From positions 1-6,551 of the forward strand of contig DATFWL010000274.1 of assembly GCA_035259385.1 (NCBI GenBank): a stretch of DNA of 6,551 nucleotides, in the 5' to 3' direction. The notes under the pieces were generated by a model. It was not told the origin of the DNA. It did not search any database and saw only the letters and a list, made by a program, of their open reading frames with translations. Of the stretch, positions 6,216-6,551 are shown piece by piece (position 1 is the stretch's first letter; every line of letters begins with the position of its first letter). The DNA is from QHWK01 sp035259385. GTDB lineage: Bacteria > Acidobacteriota > Vicinamibacteria > Vicinamibacterales > CAVVIG01. The translations under genes and the position numbers were made by a program.

Positions 6216-6247
6216 GTCTCCTTTGCTGCGTGGTCTCCTTTGCTGCG
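6216..6247. repeat. Tandem direct repeat, two exact 15-bp copies
   Basis: GTCTCCTTTGCTGCG occurs at 6216-6230 and again at 6233-6247, separated by TG (period 17 bp). On the - strand each copy reads CGCAGCAAAGGAGAC and carries a Shine-Dalgarno-like AAAGGAG. Exact identity over 15 bp at this distance is unlikely by chance and points to a local duplication or a repeated binding site. Confidence 0.8.
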
Positions 6248-6262
6248 ACTACTCGATGGTAG

Positions 6263-6280
6263 TTCGGTGGTGCCACCGAA
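6263..6280. promoter_or_regulatory. 18-bp inverted repeat, possible operator
   Basis: TTCGGTGG (6263-6270) and CCACCGAA (6273-6280) are exact reverse complements around TG. The loop is too short for a stable RNA hairpin, so a dimeric protein-binding site is the more natural reading. It lies about 260 bp upstream of SDR2 and 16 bp from the tandem repeat. No matching site was found near the other genes by eye. Confidence 0.35.
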
Positions 6281-6551
6281 GTCTTGAATGAACTGGCTGC
6301 GCGACCGCCGCGCTCGTCGTCCCCTGTGCGTCTCGTTCGGGTGTGCAAAGCACGCGTTCGCGCAATCCGACCAGCGTTCCGTTGCGGGCGGATCTGCCGT
6401 AGCCCCGTTCCTGCAAACAGTGCGGGTTGTAAGAGTGCGTTGCAAAATTAGCTCAAGGCGGGTCCTGTCCGCGAACAGCCCCACCGGGTGCTCGCCAGAA
6501 AAGCACTGGTCACGGCCCACGGCTCCGCGCCCGGCGGGGCGGCCCCGTTCG

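Larger units (their letters stand above)
6014..6551. other. Region without a supported gene, upstream of the SDR operon
   Basis: About 540 bp in which open frames on both strands are Arg-, Pro- and Ser-rich with no recognisable domain, as expected of GC-rich non-coding DNA or decayed sequence. It contains the tandem 15-bp repeat, the 18-bp inverted repeat and the small ORF listed separately. It presumably includes the promoter and leader of the leftward SDR operon. The AT-richest patch (about 6427-6456) could hold a promoter reading left, but no good -10 box is seen. The right edge is very GC-rich and holds nothing I can name. Confidence 0.5.

Noticed and set aside
6216..6247. Two-copy repeat as a CRISPR array
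   Set aside because: There are only two 15-bp copies with a 2-nt spacer and no cas genes, which does not fit CRISPR architecture.
6427..6456. Candidate -35 TTGAGC on the - strand with a -10 downstream
   Set aside because: The hexamer at proper spacing (CTTACA or TTACAA) is a poor match to TATAAT, and the site is over 400 bp from SDR2.

Overview
This is a GC-rich window of closely packed, ordinary-length bacterial genes. Codon use is strongly G/C at third positions and the enzyme families are typical of soil or environmental bacteria with large genomes, such as Proteobacteria. The species cannot be named from the sequence alone. No rRNA, tRNA, CRISPR array, transposase or phage gene was seen. 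The content is small regulators beside small-molecule enzymes, with two damaged genes, which suits an accessory part of a chromosome.

Left part (1-2144). A + strand reading frame entering from the left edge looks like the last residues of a FAD-dependent aromatic-ring monooxygenase. It meets an AraC-family regulator on the - strand tail to tail. The AraC gene is divergent from a VOC/glyoxalase-like protein gene (1026-1475). After a perfect 11-bp hairpin comes a dihydrofolate-reductase-like (RibD C-terminal domain) reductase gene. It is split by a frameshift at about 1709-1716.

Middle (2169-3439). On the - strand lies a gutted gene: a signal-peptide-like 5' end joined out of frame to the C-terminal part of what looks like an MBL-fold metallo-hydrolase, with the catalytic core missing. 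Divergent from it, about 100 bp away, is an intact Crp/Fnr-family regulator. A 14-bp perfect palindrome sits at the 5' end of the gutted gene.

Right part (3461-6004, all - strand). Two short-chain dehydrogenase/reductases are followed by an ECF sigma factor with a C-terminal SnoaL/NTF2-like domain. Transcription order is SDR2, SDR1, then sigma, with gaps of 68 and 31 nt, so a single operon is plausible. No anti-sigma gene is visible; the fused C-terminal domain may be the regulatory part.

The right end (6014-6551) has no gene I can support. It does hold a 15-bp tandem repeat containing a Shine-Dalgarno-like core, an 18-bp inverted repeat and a 39-codon small ORF, and may be the leader and control region of the SDR operon.

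I did not find a clear new multi-gene system. The points most worth checking are the sigma-SnoaL/SDR operon with its repeat-bearing leader, the internally deleted MBL gene beside the Crp/Fnr gene, and the frameshifted reductase.
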